Positions 1 through 10,423 of a DNA stretch of 64,000 bases are shown one piece after another. Position 1 is the first letter of the stretch; every line of letters begins with the position of its first letter. This DNA comes from Pseudomonas syringae KCTC 12500 (GTDB lineage Bacteria > Pseudomonadota > Gammaproteobacteria > Pseudomonadales > Pseudomonadaceae): the NCBI RefSeq assembly GCF_000507185.2, contig NZ_AYTM02000002.1:5305501-5369500 (forward strand), given 5' to 3'. A model generated the notes under the pieces. The model had not been told where the DNA came from, did no database searches, and saw only the letters and a program-made list of their open reading frames with translations. The translations under genes and the position numbers were made by a program.

Positions 1-1
1 C

Positions 2-502
2 CGGGCGGCACTGGCCACTATGGGGTCCGGGCTGTGGGGTATGTATTCGGGGTTCGAACTCTGCGAAGCGGCACCGATTCCCGGCAAGGAAGAGTATCTG
101 GACTCGGAGAAGTACGAGATTCGGGTTCGCGATTACGCGGCACCGGGCAACATCATTGCCGAAATCGCTCAACTCAACCGCATTCGTCGGCAGAACCCTG
201 CGCTGCAAACGCACCTGGGTCTGAAGCTGTACAACGCGTGGAACGACAACATCCTGTATTTCGGCAAGCGCTCGGCGGACGGCAGCAACTTCATTCTGGT
301 TGCCATCAACCTTGACCCATACAACGCACAGGAAGCGGATTTCGAGTTGCCGCTGTGGGAAATGGGCCTGCCGGATGACGCCGCTACGTCGGGTGAAGAC
401 CTGATGACCGGTCACCGCTGGACCTGGTACGGCAAGTACCAGCACACGCGTCTCGATCCAGCTCAACCGTTTGGAATCTGGCGTATCCAGGCCGCGCAAT
501 AA
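2..502 (+). CDS. glgE: Alpha-1,4-glucan:maltose-1-phosphate maltosyltransferase, C-terminal part (cut by window edge)
   Basis: The reading frame is open from the window edge and codes for the last 166 residues or so. The stretch GLWGMYSGFELCEAAPIPGK and the closing beta-sandwich with DLMTGHRWTWYGKYQH are typical of the end of GlgE, a GH13 enzyme that transfers maltosyl units from maltose-1-phosphate onto alpha-1,4-glucan. The catalytic domain lies outside the window. The stop codon is 19 bases before treS, and the gene order glgE-treS-glgB is the usual one in pseudomonads, so the three are probably one transcript. The first visible ATG (position 20) is internal, not the true start. Confidence 0.93.
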   Translation, partial: RAALATMGSGLWGMYSGFELCEAAPIPGKEEYLDSEKYEIRVRDYAAPGNIIAEIAQLNRIRRQNPALQTHLGLKLYNAWNDNILYFGKRSADGSNFILVAINLDPYNAQEADFELPLWEMGLPDDAATSGEDLMTGHRWTWYGKYQHTRLDPAQPFGIWRIQAAQ

Positions 503-521
503 CACTCCCGAGGAGTCAATA

Positions 522-3500
522 ATGGCCAAAAAGCCCGGTGACGCGACATTTATCAAAGATCCGCTCTGGTACAAGGATGCGGTGATTTATCAGGTTCACG
601 TGAAATCGTTCTTTGATTCCAATAACGACGGAATCGGCGATTTCGCAGGCTTGATCGAAAAGCTCGACTACATTGCTGCGCTGGGCGTCAACACCATCTG
701 GTTGTTGCCGTTCTATCCGTCGCCGCGCCGGGACGATGGCTACGACATTTCCGAATACCGCGACGTGCACAGCGACTACGGCACCATGGCCGATGCCAAG
801 CGTTTCATCGCCCAGGCACACAAGCGCGGCCTGCGAGTGATCAGCGAGCTGGTCATCAACCACACGTCCGACCAGCATCCATGGTTCCAGAAAGCCCGCA
901 ATGCCAAGCCCGGTTCCAAGGCGCGGGATTTCTATGTGTGGTCGGACACTGATCAGAAGTACGACGGTACGCGGATCATCTTTCTCGATACCGAAACGTC
1001 CAACTGGACCTGGGACCCGGTTGCCGGCCAGTACTTCTGGCACCGTTTCTACTCCCACCAGCCGGACCTGAATTTCGACAATCCGCACGTGCTGGATGCG
1101 GTTCTGGAAGTCATGCGCTTCTGGCTGGATCTGGGCATCGACGGTTTGCGTCTGGATGCCATCCCGTACCTCATCGAGCGGGACGGTACCAACAACGAGA
1201 ACCTGCCGGAAACCCATCAGGTGCTCAAGCGCATTCGTGCCGAGATCGACGCGAACTACCCGGACCGGATGCTGCTGGCCGAGGCCAATCAATGGCCGGA
1301 AGACACCCAGCTGTATTTTGGCGACAGCAAAGGCCCGGATGGCGATGAATGTCATATGGCTTTTCACTTTCCATTGATGCCACGCATGTACATGGCCCTG
1401 GCCCAGGAAGATCGTTTTCCGATCACCGATATTTTGCGGCAGACGCCGGAAATCCCGGAAAACTGCCAATGGGCGATTTTCCTGCGCAACCACGATGAGC
1501 TGACCCTGGAAATGGTCACCGATCGTGAGCGTGACTATCTGTGGAATTACTATGCGGCCGACCGCCGCGCACGGATCAACCTGGGCATCCGTCGGCGGCT
1601 GGCGCCATTGGTGGATCGCGATCGTCGCAGGGTCGAGTTGCTCAACAGCATGCTGTTGTCGATGCCCGGCACACCGACGCTGTATTACGGCGACGAGATC
1701 GGCATGGGCGATAACATCTACCTGGGTGACCGGGACGGTGTGCGCACGCCCATGCAGTGGTCCATCGACCGCAACGGCGGTTTTTCGCGTGCCGATCCGG
1801 CCAGTCTGGTGTTGCCACCGATCATGGACCCGATGTATGGCTTTCAGTCGGTCAACGTCGAAATCCAGGAACGTGACCCGCATTCGCTGCTGAACTGGAA
1901 CCGGCGCATGCTCGCCGTGCGCAAACAGCAGAAGGCCTTCGGGCGTGGCACGCTGAAAATGCTCTCGCCGTCGAACCGCCGCATTCTTGCTTATACCCGC
2001 GAATACACAGCACCTGACGGACACAGTGAAGTGGTGTTGTGTGTCGCCAACGTTTCCAGCGCCGCCCAGGCTGCAGAGCTTGAGTTGTCTGCCTATGCAG
2101 GCACTGTGCCGGTGGAAATGCTCGGCGGCAGCGCATTCCCGCCTATCGGCCAGTTAAGCTACCTGCTGACGCTGCCGCCGTACGGCTTTTACTGGTTTTT
2201 ACTGGCTTCGGAGAATCAAATGCCCAGTTGGCACGTTGAACCCGCGCAGAGCATGCCGGACTTCCCGACTCTGGTGCTCAAGAAGCGTCTGGAAGAGTTG
2301 CTCGAAGAGCCACTGCGCAGCACCATGGAAAACACCTCGCTGGCGGTTTACCTGCCTAAACGGCGCTGGTTCGCGGGCAAGGACAAGGCAATCGAGAAGG
2401 TCAGCATTGCCTACGCCGTGCGCTTCGGCGATGAAGCGCATCCGGTACTGCTCAGCGAGATTGAAGTCACTGCCGGCGGGCAGACCGATCGCTATCAACT
2501 GCCGTTCGGCTTGCTGGCCGAAGACGATATCAGCAGTGCATTGCCGCAGCAGCTGGCACTGGCCCGAGTACGTCGCAACCGCGATGTCGGGTTGATCACG
2601 GATGCATTCACCCTGGAAACCTTCATCCGTGCCGTGATTCAGGGCATGCAGTCGGATACGGTCATACCCTGTGCCGACGGCGAGTTGCGTTTCGAGCAAA
2701 GCTCACAGCTGGCGCCCCTCGGCCTGAACGCCGAGTCGGAAGTGCGCTACCTGTCTGCCGAGCAATCGAACAGTTCGGTAGTGGTGGGCAGCAGCCTGGT
2801 GCTCAAGCTGATTCGCAAAGTCAGCGCCGGGACACATCCCGAGCTGGAAATGGGCGCGTTCCTGACCCAGGCCGGCTTCAAGAACATTTCACCGCTGCTG
2901 GGCTCTCTGGTACGCGTCGGCAATGACGGTCAGCCCAATCTACTGATGATCGCCCAAGGGTATTTGAGCAATCAGGGCGATGCGTGGGAGTGGACCCAGA
3001 ACAATCTCGAGCGTGCGGTACGCGACGAGCTGGCACATGGTGTTTCCGGCCAGGAACAGCATTACAACGCATTGCTCGAACTCGCGGACTTCTCGCGCAG
3101 TCTTGGTCAGCGCCTGGGTGAGATGCATCAGATCCTCGCGTCGCCCACTGACAATGCGGATTTTGCCGTTGAGGTCACCAGCAGCCAGGACAGTAAGGCC
3201 TCCGGGGCCAGCGTCAACGCTCAGCTCGAGCGCGCCTTGCAATTGCTGGAACAGCGCATGGGCGAGCTGGAGAAGGACGATCAGCAACTGGTCAGGGACT
3301 TGCTCGCGCAGCGCAAGCAGATCCGTCAGCGCGTCGAAGGCCTGGCCAAGCGCTCCGCCGGTGGCCTGCGCATTCGTGTGCATGGCGATCTGCATCTGGG
3401 GCAAGTGCTGGTGGTCAAAGGCGATGCCTACCTGATCGATTTCGAGGGTGAGCCGGCCCGCGCACTTGAAGAGCGCCGTGCCAAGCACAGCCCGTTCAAG

Positions 3501-3848
3501 GATGTCAGCGGTGTCCTGCGCTCCTTCGACTACGCTGCGGCGATGGCTGTACGCAGTGCGCAAAGCGTCGACACGTCGCCCGAGGCGGCCGAGGCGCGCA
3601 AACGTGTGGCCGATACCTACCTGGCGCAAGCGCGGGAAACCTTTATCGAGGGTTATCGCTCGGCGACCACCGGCATTGCCCATGCCTGGAAAGATGCGAA
3701 AGGGGAGGACGCTGCACTCGAGCTGTTCACCCTTGAAAAAGCTGCTTATGAAGTGATCTACGAAGCCGAGAACCGTCCAGCCTGGCTGGCCGTTCCCTTG
3801 CAAGGCTTGCGTGGACTGCTGCAATCGTCTGATGGAGAGTCAATATGA
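522..3848 (+). CDS. treS: Trehalose synthase / maltokinase fusion
   Basis: A 1108-residue two-domain protein. The N-terminal half (about residues 10-560) is a GH13 trehalose synthase interconverting trehalose and maltose: [10 protein letters not shown] carries the nucleophile Asp (about 212), LLAEANQWP the acid Glu, and FLRNHDEL the third acid. The C-terminal half (about 590-1100) is an aminoglycoside-phosphotransferase-like maltokinase that makes maltose-1-phosphate for GlgE; its catalytic loop HGDLHLGQ is near residue 953, followed by LIDFEGEP. The start at 522 is chosen because AGGAG (511-515) lies just upstream; an upstream in-frame ATG at 471 would lie inside glgE. It overlaps glgB by four bases (ATGA). 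The fusion couples maltose formation to its phosphorylation. Confidence 0.96.
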   Translation: MAKKPGDATFIKDPLWYKDAVIYQVHVKSFFDSNNDGIGDFAGLIEKLDYIAALGVNTIWLLPFYPSPRRDDGYDISEYRDVHSDYGTMADAKRFIAQAHKRGLRVISELVINHTSDQHPWFQKARNAKPGSKARDFYVWSDTDQKYDGTRIIFLDTETSNWTWDPVAGQYFWHRFYSHQPDLNFDNPHVLDAVLEVMRFWLDLGIDGLRLDAIPYLIERDGTNNENLPETHQVLKRIRAEIDANYPDRMLLAEANQWPEDTQLYFGDSKGPDGDECHMAFHFPLMPRMYMALAQEDRFPITDILRQTPEIPENCQWAIFLRNHDELTLEMVTDRERDYLWNYYAADRRARINLGIRRRLAPLVDRDRRRVELLNSMLLSMPGTPTLYYGDEIGMGDNIYLGDRDGVRTPMQWSIDRNGGFSRADPASLVLPPIMDPMYGFQSVNVEIQERDPHSLLNWNRRMLAVRKQQKAFGRGTLKMLSPSNRRILAYTREYTAPDGHSEVVLCVANVSSAAQAAELELSAYAGTVPVEMLGGSAFPPIGQLSYLLTLPPYGFYWFLLASENQMPSWHVEPAQSMPDFPTLVLKKRLEELLEEPLRSTMENTSLAVYLPKRRWFAGKDKAIEKVSIAYAVRFGDEAHPVLLSEIEVTAGGQTDRYQLPFGLLAEDDISSALPQQLALARVRRNRDVGLITDAFTLETFIRAVIQGMQSDTVIPCADGELRFEQSSQLAPLGLNAESEVRYLSAEQSNSSVVVGSSLVLKLIRKVSAGTHPELEMGAFLTQAGFKNISPLLGSLVRVGNDGQPNLLMIAQGYLSNQGDAWEWTQNNLERAVRDELAHGVSGQEQHYNALLELADFSRSLGQRLGEMHQILASPTDNADFAVEVTSSQDSKASGASVNAQLERALQLLEQRMGELEKDDQQLVRDLLAQRKQIRQRVEGLAKRSAGGLRIRVHGDLHLGQVLVVKGDAYLIDFEGEPARALEERRAKHSPFKDVSGVLRSFDYAAAMAVRSAQSVDTSPEAAEARKRVADTYLAQARETFIEGYRSATTGIAHAWKDAKGEDAALELFTLEKAAYEVIYEAENRPAWLAVPLQGLRGLLQSSDGESI

Positions 3849-6070
3849 ATGCGCCTGATAAAGCCGGCACGCGCCACCGCGCGATTCCCGCTGCTGTGGA
3901 CCTCGACGCGCTGATCCGTGCTGAACACCGTGACCCGTTCTCTATCCTCGGCCCGCATGGCGATGGCGGCAGCGGGCAGTACGTCCGCGCCTATCTGCCC
4001 GCAGCCTTGAGTGTCCGCCTGCTGGCCAGGGATGACGGTCGCGAACTGGGCGAGATGGAAATGAGCGAAGTGCCGGGGTTTTTCGTCGGCCACCTCGAGC
4101 ATCCGCAGCCTTACCTGCTGAAAATCAACTGGGCCGGTGGTGAACAGATCACCGAGGACCCCTACAGCTTTGGCCCGCTGCTGGGCGAGATGGACCTCTA
4201 CCTGTTTGCCGAGGGTAATCATCGCGACCTGAGCAGCTGTCTGGGCGCGCAGGTCACCAGCGTCGATGGCGTGGACGGTGTGCGTTTTGCGGTCTGGGCG
4301 CCCAATGCGCGTCGTGTTTCGGTGGTTGGCAGCTTCAACAGTTGGGATGGCCGTCGCCATCCGATGCGCATGCGCCACCCGACCGGGGTATGGGAGATTT
4401 TCGTCCCGCGTCTGCAGCCCGGTGAGGTCTACAAGTACGAGATTCTCGGTGCTCACGGGATTCTGCCGCTGAAAAGCGACCCGATGGCCCTGGCCACCAC
4501 ACTACCGCCCGATACCGCGTCGAAGATCTCTGCGCCGTTGCAGTTCGAGTGGAGTGACCAGGAGTGGCTGCAATCAAGGGCAGACCGTCACGAAGTCACT
4601 GCACCGTTATCAATCTACGAGTTGCACGCCGGCTCCTGGCAAATGGAGCAGGTCGACGACAATCAATGGCGGCAGTACAACTGGCGTGAACTGGCTGATC
4701 GACTGATTCCTTACGTCAAGGAACTTGGCTTCACGCACATCGAGCTGATGCCGATCATGGAGCACCCGTTCGGTGGTTCATGGGGCTATCAACTGCTGGC
4801 CCAGTTCGCGCCCACTGCCCGTTACGGTTCGCCGGAAGATTTCGCCTTCTTCGTCGACGCCTGTCACCGCGCTGAAATCGGCGTCATTCTTGACTGGGTT
4901 CCGGCGCATTTCCCGACCGATACTCATGGTCTGGCGCAGTTCGACGGTACTTGCCTGTACGAGTACGCCGACCCCAAGGAGGGCTTCCATCAGGACTGGA
5001 ACACCCTGATCTACAATCTGGGACGCACCGAGGTTCATGGCTTCATGCTTGCCTCGGCACTGCACTGGCTCAAGCATTACCACATCGACGGTCTGCGCGT
5101 GGATGCGGTGGCGTCGATGCTGTACCGCGACTATTCGCGTAATGCAGGCGAATGGGTTACGAATCGCTTCGGCGGCCGCGAAAACCTCGAGGCCATCGAC
5201 TTCCTGCGTCATTTGAACGACGTGGTTGCACTGGAAGCCCCTGGGACCATGGTGATTGCAGAAGAGTCGACCGCCTGGCCGGGTGTCAGCGAGCCGACCC
5301 AGCAGGGTGGGCTTGGCTTCAATTACAAGTGGAACATGGGCTGGATGCATGACTCGCTGCATTACATGGAAGAGGACCCGATCAACCGTGGGCATCACCA
5401 TGGCATGCTGACCTTCAGCCTGGTGTATGCGTGGTCCGAGCGTTTTGTACTGCCTATTTCCCACGACGAAGTGGTACACGGCAAACATTCGCTGATCGAC
5501 AAGATGCCGGGTGACCGCTGGCAGAAATTCGCCAACCTGCGCGCTTATCTGTCCTTCATGTGGACGCACCCCGGCAAGAAGCTGCTGTTCATGGGCTGCG
5601 AATTCGGCCAATGGCGCGAGTGGAATCACGACAGGGAGCTGGACTGGTACTTGATGCAATATGCCGAGCACGTGGGCGTGAAGAACCTGGTCGGCGATCT
5701 GAACCGCCTCTATCGAGACGAAAAGGCGCTGCACGAGCGCGATGCAGACCCTGCCGGCTTCCAGTGGCTGGTCGGCGATGACAGTGCCAACAGCGTGTTT
5801 GCGTACCTGCGCTGGAGCAACGAGGGTGAACCGCTGCTGGTGGTCGCCAACATGACCCCGGTGCCGCGCATGGACTACCGCCTTGGCGCACCGATGCGAG
5901 GTGCATGGACGGAGTTGCTGAACAGTGACGCGGAAACCTATGCAGGCTCCAACTTTGGCAATGGTGGCGAGGTCATGACTGAAGCCGAGCCGGCGCATGG
6001 GATGGAGGATTCGCTGGTGCTGAATCTGCCACCACTCGCGGTGCTCATCCTCAAACCGAAGAAAGACTGA
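3845..6070 (+). CDS. glgB: 1,4-alpha-glucan branching enzyme
   Basis: A 741-residue GH13 protein of normal GlgB length. The N-terminal part holds glucan-binding domains ([20 protein letters not shown] is the CBM48 signature). The catalytic barrel shows [11 protein letters not shown] (nucleophile Asp near 415), IAEESTAWP (acid Glu near 472) and [11 protein letters not shown] (near 538). It introduces alpha-1,6 branches into the glucan built by GlgE. Its start codon overlaps the treS stop (ATGA), so translation is probably coupled. Together with treS/mak and glgE it completes the trehalose to maltose to maltose-1-phosphate to branched alpha-glucan route. The downstream gene is convergent. Confidence 0.97.
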   Translation: MNAPDKAGTRHRAIPAAVDLDALIRAEHRDPFSILGPHGDGGSGQYVRAYLPAALSVRLLARDDGRELGEMEMSEVPGFFVGHLEHPQPYLLKINWAGGEQITEDPYSFGPLLGEMDLYLFAEGNHRDLSSCLGAQVTSVDGVDGVRFAVWAPNARRVSVVGSFNSWDGRRHPMRMRHPTGVWEIFVPRLQPGEVYKYEILGAHGILPLKSDPMALATTLPPDTASKISAPLQFEWSDQEWLQSRADRHEVTAPLSIYELHAGSWQMEQVDDNQWRQYNWRELADRLIPYVKELGFTHIELMPIMEHPFGGSWGYQLLAQFAPTARYGSPEDFAFFVDACHRAEIGVILDWVPAHFPTDTHGLAQFDGTCLYEYADPKEGFHQDWNTLIYNLGRTEVHGFMLASALHWLKHYHIDGLRVDAVASMLYRDYSRNAGEWVTNRFGGRENLEAIDFLRHLNDVVALEAPGTMVIAEESTAWPGVSEPTQQGGLGFNYKWNMGWMHDSLHYMEEDPINRGHHHGMLTFSLVYAWSERFVLPISHDEVVHGKHSLIDKMPGDRWQKFANLRAYLSFMWTHPGKKLLFMGCEFGQWREWNHDRELDWYLMQYAEHVGVKNLVGDLNRLYRDEKALHERDADPAGFQWLVGDDSANSVFAYLRWSNEGEPLLVVANMTPVPRMDYRLGAPMRGAWTELLNSDAETYAGSNFGNGGEVMTEAEPAHGMEDSLVLNLPPLAVLILKPKKD

Positions 6071-6100
6071 CCAAGTCGCGTCCCCGCGCTGACGGTCGTG

Positions 6101-8815
6101 CTACCACACCAGCCTGAACCCCAGGCTGGTGTTCACTCCCTCCGCTCCATGCTCGCCCAGATCGCCCAGATAATCAGCGCTCAAGTGCAGACTGGCGTTG
6201 CTGCTCAATATCGCTACCATCCCTGCGCCAATACTGCCCGTCGTTGACCGATGCGCGGTTCTTATCTGCTCTGCGTGATCGAAGGTCAGCGTGTCATGGC
6301 CGTCTTTGGTGTGCCAGAGGTTGGCGCGCAGATAAGGCTCTATCGGTACGCTGCTCACTTGATAGTGTCCCTTGAAACGCACGCCGATGCGCCCTGTGGT
6401 GTACGCCTGACTGTCGAACCCGAGATGGGCAATGCCGTCATCCTGATCCTGCAGGTCTACGCTTTGGTAGATGATCTGTAACTGGGGCTCTGCAACCCAG
6501 CGCTGTGAGAGCGGCAGCGGATAACCTGTCTCGACAGACAGGCTCATGACGTGGCCTTCAGTGTCGACACCGATGCCCCTGACAGAGCGGCTGCGGCCAT
6601 CCAGGCGTGTGCCCATCGCCACTGCGTCGACGTATCCGCCATTCGGTGTGGTCAGCGTCCAGTAGGCGCCCAGGCTCTCGCCCTGCAGTTTCAGATGCCC
6701 TGTCCGGTAGTCGCTGAAACCTTCTGCAAAACCCTTCACCTTGCCGTCCAGACGGTTATGCGCGACGAACAGGCCGGCGTGCTGAGTCTGCCCGCTGTCC
6801 TGTTGCCAAACATACAGGGCATGGCCTATCTGATAACCCTTGAATGAAGCGTCCAGGCCAGGGCTCACGTCTCCCGACCAGCGTTGCCTGAAGTCGCTGC
6901 CGAACACGCGCGCCCAACCCGCTGGCGTCGTGCCGTTTTGCGTCAGCAGGGCTTGATCCCCCTGACGTTCATGAAAGGTGCCCAGTGAGCTCAGGGCCAG
7001 GACCGCAGCGGCAGGAGCCACCACGGAGTAGTTGGCGACCTCGGGCCGGTACAGCGCGATGGGCGCGGCTCCGCGAACGGGTTCAGGCAGTGGCGGGGTT
7101 CCTATCGCGGGGACTGGCAGCGTGACTGCTGGCGTGACAGGGGGTGGGCTGTTCGGCTCGGGCTCGGGTGCAGGGTTTGGGGGAGGGTCAGGTACAGGTA
7201 GTGGTGTGGGTGCAGGTTCGGGAGCAGGCTCAGGCTGCGGTGTAGGTGTAGGTGTAGGTGTAGGTGTAGGCTCGGGAACAGGAACAGGTGTTGGCAGTGG
7301 GGTTGGCTGCGCAGGTTCTGGGGTGGGCTCGGCAGGAGCAGGAGCTGGCGTTGGCGGGGCAATCACCGCGGAGCGCAGGAACCAGCTGTTCTCAGAGCCG
7401 GCAGTCGCGCCGCCCTTGAACAGGTAATACTGATAAGCACCTGCAGACAGCGGATTTTGCAACGAAAAGGCACTGCTTTCGCTGGTTGCTCCGTTGATGG
7501 CTTGTACCACTTCGATGCCATTGCCGCGGGTCAGGGCGCCCAGCCCACCCGAGTTGCTGACGATCATGCGTGTAGAACCGCTGATTCGACCCTGTGCCAC
7601 GACCAGTCGGTCGCTGTCGGATGCATCATCGCCCAGTGCCGATAGCAACAGCAGTCGCCCGTTCTGGCCGGTGTAATTGCCGGTCACCGTCAATGTGCCA
7701 GTGAGCGAACGGCCTGCATCGCTGACGTCCAGCGTTCCGGCATTCTCCAGTGAGGCAAGGGAACCGGCGCTGAACGGCGCAATGCTGCCCGAGGTCGAGG
7801 TCAGCGTACTGGCGGAATCGATGTTCAGAACGCCGGTGTCACTCACGCTATCGCCGAGTACCAGCGTGCCGGCCAGATTCAGCTGCGAGCCGTTGCTCAC
7901 GTTGACCGTTTCCCAGTTGGCATAGCGACCCGGCTGTGATGATACGGTGTTATCGAAGGTCAACAGGTCGTTGCCCGGGCCGCCGTCGAGCAGCGGGTTG
8001 GCGCTCAGGTAGTATTCGCTCAGGTTGTAGAGGCGCGCCGTATCATTGCCATCGGCCATCAACACGTTGCTGCGTGCGTAACCGCCGTTCAGCCAGTTGA
8101 AATTGTCATTGCCAACGCTGGTGCGAACTTCGCCACGAATCTCGCCGCCACTGAGGGTGACCAGGTCGTCACCGCCACTGACGCTGACATTGCCGCCAAC
8201 AATGCCGCCCGACAAGGTAATCGTGTCCCGGCCAAAGCCGGTGACCAGATTGTTGATGATGGTGCTACCGGACATCTCGAATACATTGTTGTCCAGCTTC
8301 ATGTCCACGCGACCGATGCTGCCCCCGGTCATCACTGCAACGTCGCCATCCTCGAACGCGCGGGTGAGGGTGCCGCCGGTCATGAGGAAGGTATCCCGCC
8401 CATCACCTTGGGCCAGAGCGCCCAGCGTGCCGCCGCTCATGACAAAGTCGTCGGGATCATCGCCTTGGTTCAGATCGCCGCTGACCTCACCCGCAGAGAG
8501 GGTGAAGCGGTCAATCCCCGCCCCTTGGATTACGTTGCCCAGAATGCGCCCCGACTGCATGTCCACGCGATCCATTCCCGGACCGAACAGGACATTGCCG
8601 GACACGGTGCCCGTTCCGCCCAGCGGGAAGATCAGCACGTGGTCGCCGTTGAGCGCGCTAAACGGCCCGCTGCCACCGCCGTCACAGACCTGAGTACCCG
8701 CCGATGGAAAGGAGGAAAGGCTGCAGGCGCCTTCGGCCCAGGAAGGGATAATTGCCAGTATCACCACCGGCAGCACGTTGCAGGTCTGATAAAAATGGAC
8801 ACAACGGATTTTCAT
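6101..8815 (-). CDS. Autotransporter with beta-helix-like repeat passenger and proline-rich linker
   Basis: A 904-residue protein with a short signal peptide (MKIRCVHFYQTCNVLPVVIL, cleavage probably near AEG). Residues about 50-300 are degenerate repeats of roughly 20 residues built around phrases such as MSGGTLGALAQGDGRDTFL and LSGGEIRGEV, as expected of a right-handed beta-helix passenger. Residues about 485-560 are almost only Pro with Thr, Ala and Glu, including an uninterrupted TP run. Residues from about 630 (GWARVFGSDFRQRW) to the final LGFRLVW form a type V outer-membrane beta-barrel ending in the expected aromatic residue. GGGAG precedes the ATG. I see no protease triad or adhesion motif, so the passenger function is unknown. 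The gene stands alone, convergent to glgB. Confidence 0.9.
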   Translation of the reverse strand: MKIRCVHFYQTCNVLPVVILAIIPSWAEGACSLSSFPSAGTQVCDGGGSGPFSALNGDHVLIFPLGGTGTVSGNVLFGPGMDRVDMQSGRILGNVIQGAGIDRFTLSAGEVSGDLNQGDDPDDFVMSGGTLGALAQGDGRDTFLMTGGTLTRAFEDGDVAVMTGGSIGRVDMKLDNNVFEMSGSTIINNLVTGFGRDTITLSGGIVGGNVSVSGGDDLVTLSGGEIRGEVRTSVGNDNFNWLNGGYARSNVLMADGNDTARLYNLSEYYLSANPLLDGGPGNDLLTFDNTVSSQPGRYANWETVNVSNGSQLNLAGTLVLGDSVSDTGVLNIDSASTLTSTSGSIAPFSAGSLASLENAGTLDVSDAGRSLTGTLTVTGNYTGQNGRLLLLSALGDDASDSDRLVVAQGRISGSTRMIVSNSGGLGALTRGNGIEVVQAINGATSESSAFSLQNPLSAGAYQYYLFKGGATAGSENSWFLRSAVIAPPTPAPAPAEPTPEPAQPTPLPTPVPVPEPTPTPTPTPTPQPEPAPEPAPTPLPVPDPPPNPAPEPEPNSPPPVTPAVTLPVPAIGTPPLPEPVRGAAPIALYRPEVANYSVVAPAAAVLALSSLGTFHERQGDQALLTQNGTTPAGWARVFGSDFRQRWSGDVSPGLDASFKGYQIGHALYVWQQDSGQTQHAGLFVAHNRLDGKVKGFAEGFSDYRTGHLKLQGESLGAYWTLTTPNGGYVDAVAMGTRLDGRSRSVRGIGVDTEGHVMSLSVETGYPLPLSQRWVAEPQLQIIYQSVDLQDQDDGIAHLGFDSQAYTTGRIGVRFKGHYQVSSVPIEPYLRANLWHTKDGHDTLTFDHAEQIRTAHRSTTGSIGAGMVAILSSNASLHLSADYLGDLGEHGAEGVNTSLGFRLVW
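7239..7268 (+). repeat. Five perfect tandem copies of a GGTGTA hexamer inside the autotransporter gene
   Basis: The hexamer GGTGTA occurs five times without interruption. On the coding (minus) strand it is TACACC and encodes the Thr-Pro part of the proline-rich linker between passenger and barrel. Because the unit is six bases, slippage would add or remove Thr-Pro pairs without shifting the frame. Confidence 0.9.
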
Positions 8816-9075
8816 GACAGCACTCCCGTCCAGGCTGGCAGCAGGGAGGCAATCGAGAGGGATCGAGGCGCCAGACTGCTACGCAAAGCGGCGTCTCACC
8901 CAGGTGGGCGACGAACACTTTGCAAGCCTGTTTCGAGGCTCGCACTATCAAGTCAAGAAGTCGTTGCTGAATGCGTCAAGAAGTTGACCGACCGACGGCG
9001 GGATTTAAGCTTTATCTACTAACTATTGGAACTACAAGCGAAAAGCTTATGCCGCAAAGGTACTGTTGCGGCCGA

Positions 9076-10299
9076 TCATTGCGCTTGAGCGGCGTGCCGC
9101 GACAACCAGATTGTCAGGGCCAGCGCGCACACCGATAGCAGGGCTGCATAGAAAAATATCCAGTCATAGCCCTGGCCCAAGGCAATTGCGCCCATTGCCG
9201 GCCCTGCGATTGCCAGTGCCAGGTCGAAGAATACCGCGTAGGCGCTCAGGCCGGCGCCGCGGCTAGGGGTGGGCACGCTCTTGATAGCCTCTACGCCGAG
9301 CGCCGGGTAGACCAGCGACAGCCCCACGCCGGTCAGTCCGGCCCCTGCAAGGGCAACGCCGCTGCTCGGAGAAAGCCAGAGCATCAGCAGTCCACAGATT
9401 TCTACCGCCATGCACAGGATGGCCGCGTTATAGCCGCCCAGCCGATTGATCGCGCCGATGAACAGCAGGCGGGCGAGGATAAAGCACACACCGAACATGC
9501 TCAGGCAATAGGCCGCGCCTTCCCAGCCACGATCCAGGTAGAACAGGGTGATGAAGGTGGTCAGCGTGCCATAGCCGATCGACGATAGGGTCAGCCCCAG
9601 ACCGTAGGGTGCGATCCGGCCAAACACCGACCAGTAGGGCAGGCGCTCACCGACAATGATGGGCACCGACGGCTTGTCGCGAATCAGCCTCAGTGCCAGC
9701 CCGGCCATTACCATCATGGCAATACCCAGGCTGTTGAAGCCAATGCCATCGATGACCACTACGCCCAGCGGTGCACCAATGGCGATCGCCCCATAGGAGG
9801 CGATGCCATTCCACGAGATTGAGCGTGCAGTATGCTCCGGGCCGATTTTGCCGATGCACCAACTGATGGTGCCGACCCCGATAAGCCCCTGAGAGACACC
9901 GAGGAACAGCCGCGCGACGATGAGAATCGACAGGCTCAGCGTGGCAAAGTCGTGCAGCAGTGTGGCCAGCAAGGTCATGCTGCCACTGATGACGATGCCC
10001 CAGAGCCCGAACACGATAGAGCGCTTGCTGCCCAGGGTATCTGTGGCACGGCCGGCGAAAGGTCGGCTGAGCAGGGTGGCGAGGTACTGCGAGGCGATGG
10101 CCAGACCGGCAATCAGCGGGCTGAAACCCAACTGGTCATGAACATAGCCGGGTAATACCGCGATAGGCAGGCCGATGCACAGGAAGGCGATGAACGTGTA
10201 GAAAACGATGGAGACGATCTGCAGGGTGATCGTCATGGATCCGGGGTGTGCGGCAGGCATTGGGCTCTTCGCTGGCGGGCGGTGGGAGTGCCTCATCAT
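9076..10299 (-). CDS. MFS transporter, YhhS (UPF0226) family
   Basis: A 407-residue twelve-helix major facilitator. The segments GLPIAVLPGYVHDQLGFSP, YLATLLSRPFAGRATDTLG, SWNGIASYGAIAIGAPLGVV and LVYPALGVEAIKSVP closely follow remembered E. coli YhhS, a putative small-molecule exporter. The first ATG (10299) has no clear ribosome site; an ATG at 10260 preceded by GAAGAG is an alternative that would still keep all membrane segments. Divergent from the lactonase-like gene, with a 120-base shared upstream region. The exported substrate cannot be told from the sequence. Confidence 0.85.
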   Translation of the reverse strand: MMRHSHRPPAKSPMPAAHPGSMTITLQIVSIVFYTFIAFLCIGLPIAVLPGYVHDQLGFSPLIAGLAIASQYLATLLSRPFAGRATDTLGSKRSIVFGLWGIVISGSMTLLATLLHDFATLSLSILIVARLFLGVSQGLIGVGTISWCIGKIGPEHTARSISWNGIASYGAIAIGAPLGVVVIDGIGFNSLGIAMMVMAGLALRLIRDKPSVPIIVGERLPYWSVFGRIAPYGLGLTLSSIGYGTLTTFITLFYLDRGWEGAAYCLSMFGVCFILARLLFIGAINRLGGYNAAILCMAVEICGLLMLWLSPSSGVALAGAGLTGVGLSLVYPALGVEAIKSVPTPSRGAGLSAYAVFFDLALAIAGPAMGAIALGQGYDWIFFYAALLSVCALALTIWLSRHAAQAQ

Positions 10300-10423
10300 G
10301 GCGTGCGTCTTGGATAAATGAAAGCAGGCTAACGGTATTATGCGGCTGCTTATCAGACAGTTGCCGTTGTGAGGATATGGTCATAGGATGACTGATCACA
10401 TCACAATAATAAAAAGGCTCGTC

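Noticed and set aside
516..2024. Long open frame antisense to treS (502 codons)
   Set aside because: Antisense to clear GH13 motifs, no ribosome site, His/Arg-rich composition typical of GC-rich shadow frames.
7032..7427. Glycine-rich frame (PE-PGRS-like look)
   Set aside because: It is the complement of the proline-rich linker of the autotransporter; no independent start or ribosome site.
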